A stretch of 24,233 bases of DNA, from positions 1 through 24,233 of the forward strand of contig JALSOO010000241.1 of the NCBI GenBank assembly GCA_026986355.1. The letters are read 5' to 3'. Made by a program: the position numbers and the translations under genes. The notes under the pieces are model-generated. The model was not told where the DNA came from. It worked only from the letters and a program-made list of their open reading frames with translations, and ran no database searches. This document shows positions 7,137 to 15,786 of this stretch, in pieces. How positions within the stretch are numbered: the stretch's first letter is position 1; every line of letters starts with the position of its first letter. The DNA comes from Campylobacteraceae bacterium. Its GTDB lineage: Bacteria; Campylobacterota; Campylobacteria; Campylobacterales; Sulfurovaceae.

Positions 7137-7406
7137 TTAGTTTCTAATTCCCATCTCAGCTTTGATAGTTGCCCATCTTTTAAGGTCTACTTTTTTCAAG
7201 TATCTCATCAATCTTCGTCTCTGTCCAACAAGTTTAAGTAATCCTAGTCTTGAAGAGTGGTCTTTTTTATTTGTTTTAAGATGCTCTGTTAAGTACTTAA
7301 TTCTATATGTAATTAATGCAACTTGAATCTCTGTAGAACCTGTATCGTTCTCACCTCTTGAATATTTAGCAATGATTTCTTGTTTCTTCGCCGTATCTAA
7401 AGCCAT
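7137..7406 (-). CDS. rpsO: 30S ribosomal protein S15
   Basis: Small-subunit protein that binds 16S rRNA in the central domain and helps nucleate platform assembly. The 89-aa length is standard and the sequence carries the family blocks GSTEIQVALITYRIKYLTEHL, KKDHSSRLGLLKLVGQRRRL and RYLKKVD. AGGAGGT about 5 nt before the ATG is one of the strongest ribosome sites in the window, as expected for a ribosomal protein. It is monocistronic here, ended by a hairpin at 7091-7115 and divergent from the Rrf2 regulator. A minus-strand TATAAT at 7453-7448 is a candidate -10, without a good -35. E. coli S15 represses its own mRNA; I see no obvious equivalent structure in this short leader. Confidence 0.98.
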   Translation of the reverse strand: MALDTAKKQEIIAKYSRGENDTGSTEIQVALITYRIKYLTEHLKTNKKDHSSRLGLLKLVGQRRRLMRYLKKVDLKRWATIKAEMGIRN

Positions 7407-7440
7407 AATGACCTCCTGATTGGTAGTTTAATTTTTCACA

Positions 7441-7557
7441 TAATCTAATTATATGAAATTGAGATGACATTCTATCACTTCTTTTTTAAAAAAAGGTTAC
7501 AAAGTCTATTTAATCTAATTTAGAGTAAAATAGTCCGAATTAGAATTGAATAGATTA
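7441..7557. promoter_or_regulatory. Repeated TAATCTA motif in rpsO / Rrf2 divergent gap
   Basis: The 10-mer TAATCTAATT occurs twice in exact form (7441-7450 and 7511-7520). The inverted core TAGATTA lies at 7551-7557 and an inverted AATTAGA at 7538-7544. The inner pair TCTAATT (7514-7520) / AATTAGA (7538-7544) brackets a TAAAAT -10-like hexamer (7526-7531). Such repeats next to a regulator gene suggest an operator, possibly for Rrf2 autoregulation. AT richness makes chance repeats more likely, so this is tentative. Confidence 0.35.
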
Positions 7558-7576
7558 TAAGGAGACTACAAATACA

Positions 7577-7981
7577 ATGTTATTAACCCGTGCTAGTGAA
7601 TATGCCCTACTATCTCTAAACATAATAAAGAATGCAGATAAACCAAAAGGTGCAGAGCAACTCTCTATAGAGCTATCTATACCCAAAAGCTTTCTTGCCA
7701 AAATCCTACAAAGTCTTGCAAAAGCAGATATATTAGAGTCCAAAAAAGGTGCTCATGGTGGATTTGTTATGATAAAAAAAAGTAGTGAAATATCTATTGC
7801 TCAAATTATTATTGCAGCAGAGGGAAAAACACCTGCTGTTTTTGATTGTACTCAATATAGTACAACTTGCCCTAACGGGTCTATAGGAATGTGTTCAATA
7901 TCTCCATTTTTAGTTAACTTTCAAACTAAAATAGATACATTTCTACACGAACTTACATTAGAGGATATTTTTACTACATGA
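7577..7981 (+). CDS. Rrf2-family transcriptional regulator with three candidate Fe-S cysteines
   Basis: 134-aa winged-helix regulator. The start MLLTRASEYALLSL is the classic Rrf2 N-terminus; AEQLSIELSIPKSFLAKILQSL at about 26-47 is the recognition helix-turn-helix; KGAHGGF at 57-63 is the wing. C91, C98 and C106 (C-x6-C-x7-C) lie where IscR and NsrR hold their iron-sulfur ligands, so it probably senses Fe-S status, oxygen or nitric oxide. Which one cannot be told from sequence. AAGGAG lies about 12 nt before the ATG, rather far. Its TGA overlaps the ATG of the DHH phosphoesterase (ATGA at 7978-7981), implying translational coupling. Divergent from rpsO; repeated TAATCTA motifs stand upstream. 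Confidence 0.92.
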   Translation: MLLTRASEYALLSLNIIKNADKPKGAEQLSIELSIPKSFLAKILQSLAKADILESKKGAHGGFVMIKKSSEISIAQIIIAAEGKTPAVFDCTQYSTTCPNGSIGMCSISPFLVNFQTKIDTFLHELTLEDIFTT

Positions 7982-9030
7982 ACATATACCACCTTTCCCA
8001 TATAGACCTTGATGGCTACGGCTGTCAATACCTAACTCAAAAATGCTTCTCTAATGAAAAAAAGAGCAAAATAGAATCCTACAATGCCAATTATGGTCCT
8101 GAAGTAAAAGCACGATTAGAAGAGATTATTAATTCTATTAAGCGTGAAAAATTTCTAGGAAAAAGAGATATTGAACATATTATATTGATAACAGATTTAA
8201 ATCTTACTACAAAAGAGGCACGATGGCTAGAGAGTGAAGCGATGGAGGTAGATGCAAAAATCCAACTGCTAGACCATCATAGTTCAGGAGAAAAGACAGC
8301 CCAACAGTATATATGGTATAACCTTGATATCACAAAATCTGCTACACTAATTACCTATAATTGGCTACAAAAACATTATGCTTTTGACAAAGAAAATAGA
8401 TATGCTCAAATTGTCAAAGCTATTAATGCCATTGATATTTGGGTAAGTAATGATGAACTATTTGAGTTTGGAAAAGTAGGTCTAGGAATGATTTCAGGTG
8501 CAAGAGAGATAAATCGTACACTATTTCCTGCCCAAGATAGAGCCTTGAAGCTTTCACTTATTGATGCTATGAAAAATCATATTGGAAAAGATAACGCTCA
8601 TATAGAACTAGATAATAATCTACATCAAATTAAAAAAGCATTTTTTAAACAAGCTGAAGATAATACAAAAGACAACTTAGTAGCACTCTATGTTACACAA
8701 CTCCTAACAAACGATAAAAAACGTCTAATCATAGAGTATCGTGGTGCAAAGGGAATTCTAGGTTACAACTTAGGCAATACCTCTATTTTAGGTAATACTT
8801 TTTTATTAGAAAACCCTGATTTTGACTTCTATATGGATATAAACTATAGAGGAAACTTCTCCTTGCGTTCAAATAACAAAATAGATGTATCTAAAATGGC
8901 ATCAGAGATAGGAAATGGTGGAGGACACCCAAATGCTAGTGGTGGAAAGATAAAAGAGTATAGAGATTCATTTATCTATTCAGAGGTCAAAGCTTTTGTC
9001 CAAGAGTATATTGATGAAAAAACTAAATAG
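7978..9030 (+). CDS. DHH/DHHA1-family phosphoesterase
   Basis: 350 aa. DHH-superfamily metal sites are complete: H8-x-D10-x-D12 (SHIDLDGYG), D73 (LITDLNL), D99-H100-H101 (LLDHHSSG) and D153 (NAIDIW). The C-terminal DHHA1 domain shows RGNFSLRS at 291-298 and GGGHPNASGG at 314-323, the nucleic-acid or nucleotide-binding glycine loop. Members include RecJ, NrnA oligoribonuclease/pAp phosphatase and cyclic dinucleotide phosphodiesterases. The length and lack of a transmembrane or PAS region exclude GdpP type, and the protein is too short for RecJ. A Mn-dependent NrnA-like or short-oligonucleotide phosphodiesterase is the best guess, but substrate is unknown. The ATGA overlap with the Rrf2 regulator gene ties its expression to that regulator. 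Confidence 0.9.
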   Translation: MNIYHLSHIDLDGYGCQYLTQKCFSNEKKSKIESYNANYGPEVKARLEEIINSIKREKFLGKRDIEHIILITDLNLTTKEARWLESEAMEVDAKIQLLDHHSSGEKTAQQYIWYNLDITKSATLITYNWLQKHYAFDKENRYAQIVKAINAIDIWVSNDELFEFGKVGLGMISGAREINRTLFPAQDRALKLSLIDAMKNHIGKDNAHIELDNNLHQIKKAFFKQAEDNTKDNLVALYVTQLLTNDKKRLIIEYRGAKGILGYNLGNTSILGNTFLLENPDFDFYMDINYRGNFSLRSNNKIDVSKMASEIGNGGGHPNASGGKIKEYRDSFIYSEVKAFVQEYIDEKTK

Positions 9031-9101
9031 AATTTCTAAACAGATATAAACATAAATTTCGGTAAAGTTAGGGGTTACATTAACAAAACTAAAGGAAACA
9101 A

Positions 9102-9437
9102 ATGGACATTAATTTAACACCTGAAGCCCTATTGTCACAATTAGGATATACAAAAACAGAACAATCAATTAGACAGATGGAAAAAACAATAAGTAATACA
9201 AACGGATTTAATAAATTTTCTAAACACATGTTATCTCTACATGACCAACTTGCACATCTCAAGGGATTCATTGCACTCTCTAACTCCAAAGATGTATTTA
9301 AAATTAAACGCAGTGAAGAGGTATCAAAAGAGATTGATGAAGAGTTTACCAACCTTGTAGAGGGTTGGGCAAACAAATATAAAATAGAACTTCAAAAAGT
9401 AGCAAAAAAACCAACCTATTACATTATCGGTCAATAG
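9102..9437 (+). CDS. Small conserved-looking helical protein of unknown function
   Basis: 111 aa, not recognised. It has no signal peptide, membrane segment or cysteine. Most of it is predicted helical and charged: LTPEALLSQLGYTKTEQSIRQ at the N-terminus, a middle SKHMLSLHDQLAHLKGFIAL, and a C-terminal part ending KKPTYYIIGQ. AAAGGA about 5 nt before the ATG is a good ribosome site, and codon use fits its neighbours, so it is a real gene. Its TAG (9435-9437) is 3 nt before the helicase ATG, which has no Shine-Dalgarno of its own. The helicase is therefore probably translated by re-initiation, and the two proteins may work together. That functional link is inference. Confidence 0.8.
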   Translation: MDINLTPEALLSQLGYTKTEQSIRQMEKTISNTNGFNKFSKHMLSLHDQLAHLKGFIALSNSKDVFKIKRSEEVSKEIDEEFTNLVEGWANKYKIELQKVAKKPTYYIIGQ

Positions 9438-9440
9438 TAG

Positions 9441-11465
9441 ATGCCACTTAGTTCTCTAAATCAAGAGCAGTTAAGTGCTGCAACTGCACCTATGGGTAAT
9501 AATCTAATTATTGCTTCAGCAGGTACAGGAAAAACATCTACTATTGTAGGTAGAATTGGTCAACTCCTCCATAATGGAGTTGACCCTTCTAAGATATTAC
9601 TACTAACCTTTACCAATAAAGCCGCAGGGGAGATGTTGGCAAGGGTTGGGCGATATTTTGACTCCTCTATAGTCAAACGAATAGAATCAGGAACATTTCA
9701 TGCCGTTAGCTACAGATGGCTAAAAGAGATAAACAGTAATATAACGCTAAAACAACCCAATGAACTAAAGACTCTTTTTCGTTCAGTATATGAAAAAAGA
9801 CATATATCACGACTAAATCTCGATACAGATGCTTTTTCTGCAACCTACCTCTATGAGCAGTACTCCTTGTATCAAAATGCCTCTTTAGATGGTTTTGATG
9901 TTTGGTTTTTAGAAAAATACCCAGAACATCGCTCACTTATAGATATATATATGAATATTATAGATGAGTTTGAAGAGACAAAAGAGAAGTATGCCTTTGT
10001 CTCTTTTAATGATTTACTATTAAAAATGAGAGAACATCTACTTGAAAATGGACGAGATTTAGATGAGGTATTGGTAGATGAGTATCAAGATACCAATACA
10101 TTACAAAGTGCATTAATAGACTCTATGAGTCCAAAATCACTCTTTTGTGTCGGCGATTATGACCAAAGTATATACGCTTTTAATGGAGCAAATATTCAAA
10201 ATATTGCTACATTTAGACAACGGTATAAAAATGCAGATGTCTTTACTTTGGATAAAAATTATCGCTCCTCCTCAAGTATCTTATCATTGGCAAATAGAGT
10301 TATAGAGAGAAATGAACGCATCTATCCCAAAAAGCTAGTTGTAACCAAAACAGGAAAAAATCAACCACCAAAACTACTACGTTATAATGAGCTTTTTGAC
10401 CAATATCAATCCATAGCACGAACTATTAAGCAGACATATACCCCAATTAATGATATAGCTGTTATCTTTAGAAATAATGCCTCTGCTGATGGGATAGAAG
10501 CTAGTCTAAGAGAGCTAGGAATTCCCTCAAAAAGAAAAGGTGGCAATAGCTTTTTTGAAGCTAAAGAGGTTAAATTCCTACTTGATATTTGTGCATTGAT
10601 TATCAATCCAAAAGATATGATGGCATTTATCCATATCTTTGAGTATGGAAAAGGAATCGGTTCAACTCTTGCAAAAGAGATGTTTGAGTGTTTTATCCAC
10701 TTTGGAGAGGGAAATCTATTTGTAGGTTTGATGTACCCAAAAATCTTTACACTACCCAAACTCAATCCCAATAAAAATCTACAACTTGGACTCTTTGATG
10801 ATGATGCAGAGATAGGTTCAGTTACACGTTTCGCACATATGAATATCAGTGATAGAGTTCGTTCTAATCCTATTTTGAAACACCCAAAACTTACAGGCGA
10901 GGGGTTGGAGTTTTTTGTAAAATTTCATGAGTTTATACAAACTATTAGTAATGTCAAACAACCCAAAACCCTATTAATAAAACTTATTGCATCACCTCTA
11001 TACCAATATGTGGTCAATATATTAGCTACTCAACGAGGAAAACTAAAATCTGGAGAGATAGATGAAGAGAAAAAAGCATTAGCCAAAGAGAGAATCACAA
11101 GAAAAGCGAGACTTTTAAGTGATTTAGCATCTCACTACAAAGAGACTAGACTTTTTGTAAATGCTATGGTTTTAGGTGGAAGCGAACTAAGCGAAGGAGA
11201 TGGAGTCAATCTACTAAGTATTCATGCTTCAAAAGGATTAGAGTTTACAGAGGTATATGTCATAGACCTAATGGACGGACGTTTTCCAAATACAAAACTG
11301 ATGGGCAAAGGTGGAAGCTTAGAAGAGGAGAGACGACTATTTTATGTAGCTGTAACAAGAGCAAAAGAGAGACTATATCTCTCTTATAGTAAATATGATA
11401 AAGTTAAAAAGTTGGATTTTAAACCCTCTCCATTTTTAGTAGAAGCAGGATTAATTAAGAGTTAG
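9441..11465 (+). CDS. UvrD/Rep-family superfamily 1 DNA helicase
   Basis: 674-aa 3'-5' DNA helicase of the UvrD/Rep/PcrA type with all SF1A motifs: Walker A ASAGTGKT (25-32), Ia LTFTNKAAGEM (55-65), Walker B DEYQDT (213-218), III GDYDQSIYAFNGA (238-250), IV LDKNYRS (270-276), V LLSIHASKGLEF (591-602) and VI EEERRLFYVAVTRAKERLYLS (628-648). It acts on DNA in the cytoplasm, in repair or replication restart. It is about 50 residues shorter than E. coli UvrD and ends soon after motif VI, without the extended tail that contacts RNA polymerase or MutL in other species. No ribosome site is seen; it follows the 111-aa gene by 3 nt. Its last four bases overlap the bioA stop on the other strand. Confidence 0.96.
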   Translation: MPLSSLNQEQLSAATAPMGNNLIIASAGTGKTSTIVGRIGQLLHNGVDPSKILLLTFTNKAAGEMLARVGRYFDSSIVKRIESGTFHAVSYRWLKEINSNITLKQPNELKTLFRSVYEKRHISRLNLDTDAFSATYLYEQYSLYQNASLDGFDVWFLEKYPEHRSLIDIYMNIIDEFEETKEKYAFVSFNDLLLKMREHLLENGRDLDEVLVDEYQDTNTLQSALIDSMSPKSLFCVGDYDQSIYAFNGANIQNIATFRQRYKNADVFTLDKNYRSSSSILSLANRVIERNERIYPKKLVVTKTGKNQPPKLLRYNELFDQYQSIARTIKQTYTPINDIAVIFRNNASADGIEASLRELGIPSKRKGGNSFFEAKEVKFLLDICALIINPKDMMAFIHIFEYGKGIGSTLAKEMFECFIHFGEGNLFVGLMYPKIFTLPKLNPNKNLQLGLFDDDAEIGSVTRFAHMNISDRVRSNPILKHPKLTGEGLEFFVKFHEFIQTISNVKQPKTLLIKLIASPLYQYVVNILATQRGKLKSGEIDEEKKALAKERITRKARLLSDLASHYKETRLFVNAMVLGGSELSEGDGVNLLSIHASKGLEFTEVYVIDLMDGRFPNTKLMGKGGSLEEERRLFYVAVTRAKERLYLSYSKYDKVKKLDFKPSPFLVEAGLIKS

Positions 11466-12775
11466 CTCTCTCTTATTAATCCTAATATTGCATCATAAGC
11501 TGTATCTATCATCTTGTCAATCTGCTCATAAGTAATAATATAGGGAGGCATAAAATAGACAATATGACCTAAAGGACGTAATAATACACCATTATCAAGA
11601 CCATATTGATATACCTTTAGACCGATACGCTCTTCTGGTCTATAACCTTGGAGTTCAATGGCTGTTATCATTCCTGTCTGTCGAACCTCTTTTACATTAG
11701 GTAGAGATTTAAACTTCTCTATTTTTTCAAGAATATAGAGAGATTTTTTTCTATTCTCTCCAAGTACATCAGAGGCTTCAAAAAGCTCTAATGTTGCCAA
11801 ACCAGCAGAACATGCCAAAGGGTTTCCTGTATAGGAGTGTGAATGCAAAAAGGCTTTGTACTCTCCATAATCACAATAGAAAGCATTGTAAACCTCATCG
11901 GTTGTCATAACCACAGCCAAAGGTAGATACCCTCCTGTTAACCCCTTGGATAGCGTCATAAAATCAGGAGTTACATCTGCTTGTTCACAAGCAAACATCG
12001 TTCCAGTCCTACCAAAACCTACCATAATCTCATCAGCAATTAGATGTACTCCATATCTTTCACATACCTTTTTGGCTAATGAGATATAGATAGGATTATA
12101 CATATGCATATATCCTGCACCTTGTACTAAAGGCTCTATAATAAATGCCGATATTTCAGCTCCTCTCTCTTCTAAAATCTTCTCTAACTCCACAATCGCT
12201 TCTATTGCACTCTGCTCTGTTTGGTCTATAGGGACAGGTGTCTGAATACAAGAGATTAATAGTGGAGCATAAGTATCTTTGTAGAGTTCTACATCTCCTA
12301 CACTTAATGCACCTATAGTTTCGCCATGATAAGAGTTTGATAGAGATAAAAATAGAGGTCTATTCTCTCCACAATTTTTATGATAATGGAAACTCATTTT
12401 TAACGCTACCTCAACAGCAGATGAACCGTTATCAGCAAAAAAGAGTTTATCTAACCCTTTAGGAGTAATATCTACTAATCTTTTGGACAACTCAACTGCT
12501 GGTTTATGGGTAAATCCTGCTAGAAGCACATGCTCTAAAGTATCAAGTTGCTCTTTAATCTTGGTAGAGATATAGGGATTTACATGCCCAAAGATATTGA
12601 CCCACCATGATGAGATAGCATCAATATAGGCTTTATCCTCAAAATCATAAAGATAGACACCCTCCCCTCTTTTAATGGGAATGAGTGGTAAAGTCTCATG
12701 GTCTTTCATCTGTGTACATGGATGCCAAATATGTGCTAAATCCTCTGTTACTATCTCTAAATTCCTATTTTTCAT
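11462..12775 (-). CDS. bioA: Adenosylmethionine-8-amino-7-oxononanoate aminotransferase (BioA)
   Basis: PLP-dependent class III aminotransferase that converts KAPA to DAPA in biotin synthesis, normally with SAM as amino donor. 437 aa. BioA hallmarks: HIWHPCTQMKDHE at 15-27, SSWWVNIFGH at 55-64, the phosphate-binding GSSA at 117-120, the PLP-pairing ADEIMVGFGRTG at 247-258, and LSKGLTGGYLPL with the Schiff-base lysine K277. Ribosome site GGAAAGAG just before the ATG. No other bio gene is adjacent and no BirA-type operator was noticed. It is divergent from the SurA/PpiD-like gene, an arrangement I recall from Helicobacter (bioA near ftsA-ftsZ). It converges on the helicase gene with overlapping stops (TTAG at 11462-11465), leaving no room for a terminator between them. 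Confidence 0.97.
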   Translation of the reverse strand: MKNRNLEIVTEDLAHIWHPCTQMKDHETLPLIPIKRGEGVYLYDFEDKAYIDAISSWWVNIFGHVNPYISTKIKEQLDTLEHVLLAGFTHKPAVELSKRLVDITPKGLDKLFFADNGSSAVEVALKMSFHYHKNCGENRPLFLSLSNSYHGETIGALSVGDVELYKDTYAPLLISCIQTPVPIDQTEQSAIEAIVELEKILEERGAEISAFIIEPLVQGAGYMHMYNPIYISLAKKVCERYGVHLIADEIMVGFGRTGTMFACEQADVTPDFMTLSKGLTGGYLPLAVVMTTDEVYNAFYCDYGEYKAFLHSHSYTGNPLACSAGLATLELFEASDVLGENRKKSLYILEKIEKFKSLPNVKEVRQTGMITAIELQGYRPEERIGLKVYQYGLDNGVLLRPLGHIVYFMPPYIITYEQIDKMIDTAYDAILGLIRES

Positions 12776-12887
12776 TGTCTCTTTCCATTTTTAAAAGGAA
12801 TATACTATGAATAAAGTAATTTTTTCATTAATAATTAATCACAACTAGACTAAAATTATATAAATTTTACATTAAGGCAATAATACA

Positions 12888-14345
12888 ATGATAAGTTGGA
12901 TGCAAAAGAACAACAAATTTTTAATAATAACTATATGGGTAGCAACTATTTCATTTATCTTTACTGGGGCAACAGCTGGATTTTCCTTTGGAATACGAAG
13001 TAATAGTATAGGTAAAGTTGGAGATATTGAATTAAAACGTGATATATTCTCTATGGACTATAACAACTTATTTAATAGATACAATCAGATGATGCAGGGA
13101 AAGTTTGATAAAGAACAAGCAAAAAAGATGGGACTTGAACAACAAGTTTTAAACAATATGGCAACCCAAGCCAAAATACTAAATCTAGCAAAAGATTTTG
13201 GAATCATTGTAACCGATAAAGAGGCAGGAGAGAAATTGACAGCTATTCCAGCTTTTCAGACAAATGGAGTTTTTGATAGAAAAGTATACGACACATTTAT
13301 ACAAAACAGTCCTTTCCAACAAGATACATTTGAAGAGAGCTTTAAAAATCAACTCATTATTGAAAAGACAATAAAACTACTAAGTGTAAAAGGGTTAAAT
13401 CCTGAATATAACGCATTCAAACTTGCTTTTGAAATAGCTGATAAAATAAAATATTCTATTCTTAGCGATAAAGATGTCAATGTTACGATAGATGAAACAA
13501 AACTAAAAGAGTTTTGGGAGACAAGAAAAGAGCAGTATAAAACTCCAAAAAAATATACATTAGATATTCAATGGACAGATACAAAAGATATTAATGTAAC
13601 CCAAAAAGAGATTAATGATTTCTATACCAAAAACAAATTTAACTATACAGATAAAGATGGGAAAATATTACCTTTAAAAGATGTAAAAGATTTTATAATT
13701 GATGATGTAAAGGTCAAACTAGCACACAAACCTGCCTATAAACGCTATTTAGAATTCAAAAAAGGAAAACTTCCTAAGACAGAAACAGTAAAATTAGATA
13801 TAAATGACCCTAGATTATCAAAAGAGTTATGGAGTGAAATAACTACTCATACAGCAGATGATTTTATTAAGCCAAAAGCTATAAAAAATAGATATGCTAC
13901 AGTAAAAATTGTATCAATAGTAGAGCCTGTAACTAAAAAATTTCAAGAAGTCAAAGAGCTTATCACTCCTCTATACCAAAAAGAGGTTAAAAAAGAGGCA
14001 TTATCTGCTTTAGCTGAAAAAAAATTATCAAATATTGATAATGAAGATACAAATGTGTCAACTTTTCTCACTCTAGATAACGTAGAAGCACAAAATATTG
14101 GTTTAAATAAACAAGAAACTGTTGGTTTTATATCAAAACTCTTTACTTCTGAACAAGAAAAAGGTATCATACCTATAGGAAGTAAAGTAATAGTTTACAA
14201 AATTGTTGAACAAAAATTGATTACGCTTGATAATAATCGTACTAATGAACTCTATAAAAATACCGATAAAGTAAAGGAACAGAGTTTACAAACAAGCTTA
14301 ATTAAGAAATTAGACAAAATGTATCCTACTGAATTTTACAAATAA
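12888..14345 (+). CDS. SurA N-terminal / PpiD-like periplasmic chaperone
   Basis: 485 aa, anchored in the inner membrane by a helix at about 11-33 (FLIITIWVATISFIFTGATAG) with the bulk in the periplasm. The start MISWMQKNNKFLIITIWV closely resembles PpiD N-termini. Residues about 35-180 form a SurA-N-like chaperone module (GKVGDIELKRDIF, YNQMMQGKFDKEQAKKMGLEQ). No recognisable parvulin catalytic domain follows, so prolyl isomerase activity is doubtful; a chaperone for exported proteins is likelier. Ribosome site AAGG about 9 nt before the ATG. It is 37 nt before ftsA, matching the gene order bioA / this gene / ftsA / ftsZ that I recall in Helicobacter and Campylobacter. A 13-codon frame with its own ribosome site lies upstream at 12807-12848. 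Confidence 0.88.
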   Translation: MISWMQKNNKFLIITIWVATISFIFTGATAGFSFGIRSNSIGKVGDIELKRDIFSMDYNNLFNRYNQMMQGKFDKEQAKKMGLEQQVLNNMATQAKILNLAKDFGIIVTDKEAGEKLTAIPAFQTNGVFDRKVYDTFIQNSPFQQDTFEESFKNQLIIEKTIKLLSVKGLNPEYNAFKLAFEIADKIKYSILSDKDVNVTIDETKLKEFWETRKEQYKTPKKYTLDIQWTDTKDINVTQKEINDFYTKNKFNYTDKDGKILPLKDVKDFIIDDVKVKLAHKPAYKRYLEFKKGKLPKTETVKLDINDPRLSKELWSEITTHTADDFIKPKAIKNRYATVKIVSIVEPVTKKFQEVKELITPLYQKEVKKEALSALAEKKLSNIDNEDTNVSTFLTLDNVEAQNIGLNKQETVGFISKLFTSEQEKGIIPIGSKVIVYKIVEQKLITLDNNRTNELYKNTDKVKEQSLQTSLIKKLDKMYPTEFYK

Positions 14346-14382
14346 TTTTTAAAAAATAAAAAACAGTATTAAGGATTGCAAA

Positions 14383-15759
14383 TTGAATAACCCTATCCTA
14401 GCCATAGACATCGGCTCTACTAAAGTATGTGCTATCATCGGAAAAATAAACAATGGTATTATTGAAATTAGTGGACATGGTCTAACTAAATCCCAAGGCA
14501 TAAAAAAGGGTACCATTACCAATATAGAGTTAGCATCAAAAGCGATTAAAAAGGCTGTTGATGATGCCAAACGTGTAGCAGGTATTAATCTCACTAGAGC
14601 AACCATCTCTATATCAGGTGCCTATACCAAAAGTGTAAACTCTACAGGAGTAGTCAATATTCCAAATCAAGAGATTTCACTAACTGAGATTAATCGTGTC
14701 ATGCAGACAGCACTCTATAATGCAAATATTCCAAATGAGTTTGAAGTACTTCATGTATTACCTTATAAATTTAAAATTGATGAACAAGACTTCATAGAAG
14801 ACCCAAATGGAATGAATGCTAATCGAATGGAAGTCGATACCCATATTATAATGACAGCTCGTTCAAATATTGGTAACCTTAAAAAAGCAGTACATGCATC
14901 AGGAATAGAGATAGATAAAGTTGTTCTAAGTGGATATGCTTCTGCATTGGCTGTAATATCAGATAATGACAAGGCACGAGGTATTGCCGTCATGGATTTA
15001 GGTGGTCACACTTCAAATCTTATTATTCATGTAGGGAATTCAATTCAATATAACGACTTTTTATCTGTTGGTTCTAACCATATTACCAATGATTTATCTA
15101 TTGCCCTACATACTCCTCTTGATTCTGCTGAACAACTAAAAATCGCACACGGAAGTCTATTGACCAATAATGGGGGAGAGGTAGACTTACCCATTATTGG
15201 AGATGAACTAAATGTCAATAGTGTCTCATTGGATGTTGTGCATAATATTATCTACTCTCGTATGGAAGAGGCTCTTAGTATTTTAGCTAATTCATTAGAA
15301 AGAAGTGGATTAGTAGAACAGATTGGAGCAGGAATTATACTCACTGGTGGAATGACAAAAATAGAGGGTACAAGAGAGTTAGCACAAGCACTTATGCCAA
15401 ATATACCTGTACGAATTGGACACCCCGAAAATGCAACAACAGTTGCTGATAATTTAAATGCATCGGAGTTTTCAACAGCAATAGGCTTAATCTACCATGA
15501 GACAGGAAAACATACCGAATATGAACTAGAAGGAGATAAAAATATGCTTCATTCTAAAGATTATCACGAATCAGAGTCGTTACAAGATATTACAATGAAT
15601 AATATCATGAAACCCAAAATAGCAGTATCAACCCCATCATTCTCAGATGAGAAAGAGAGCAGTCATAATGATTTATTTAAAGATTTAAGTCATGAACCCA
15701 AAAAAGACCCGAACAACCCTTTGCAAAATTTTATGCAATGGGCATCAAAAATATTTTAA
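14383..15759 (+). CDS. ftsA: Cell division protein FtsA
   Basis: Actin-fold ATPase that tethers FtsZ to the inner membrane and recruits later division proteins. 458 aa with LAIDIGSTKVCAIIG (phosphate 1), the SHS2/1C-type insertion, DLGGHTSNL (phosphate 2), LTGGMTKIEG (adenosine loop), and the C-terminal amphipathic membrane helix NPLQNFMQWASKIF. An acidic linker of about 60 residues separates the core from that helix. The start is TTG at 14383: AAGGA lies 7 nt upstream and no in-frame ATG or GTG precedes the conserved NNPILAIDIGS. It is 27 nt before ftsZ and surely cotranscribed. Confidence 0.97.
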   Translation: MNNPILAIDIGSTKVCAIIGKINNGIIEISGHGLTKSQGIKKGTITNIELASKAIKKAVDDAKRVAGINLTRATISISGAYTKSVNSTGVVNIPNQEISLTEINRVMQTALYNANIPNEFEVLHVLPYKFKIDEQDFIEDPNGMNANRMEVDTHIIMTARSNIGNLKKAVHASGIEIDKVVLSGYASALAVISDNDKARGIAVMDLGGHTSNLIIHVGNSIQYNDFLSVGSNHITNDLSIALHTPLDSAEQLKIAHGSLLTNNGGEVDLPIIGDELNVNSVSLDVVHNIIYSRMEEALSILANSLERSGLVEQIGAGIILTGGMTKIEGTRELAQALMPNIPVRIGHPENATTVADNLNASEFSTAIGLIYHETGKHTEYELEGDKNMLHSKDYHESESLQDITMNNIMKPKIAVSTPSFSDEKESSHNDLFKDLSHEPKKDPNNPLQNFMQWASKIF

Positions 15760-15786
15760 GAAAAAAGAAGGAGGAAAAGTAAAACA

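Noticed and set aside
7482..7496. T-run/A-run palindrome between rpsO and Rrf2 genes
   Set aside because: A simple homopolymer symmetry in AT-rich DNA, lying upstream of both divergent genes, so a terminator role makes little sense.
10406..10771. 121-codon antisense frame in the helicase gene
   Set aside because: Antisense to conserved coding sequence, with no ribosome site and no recognisable motif.
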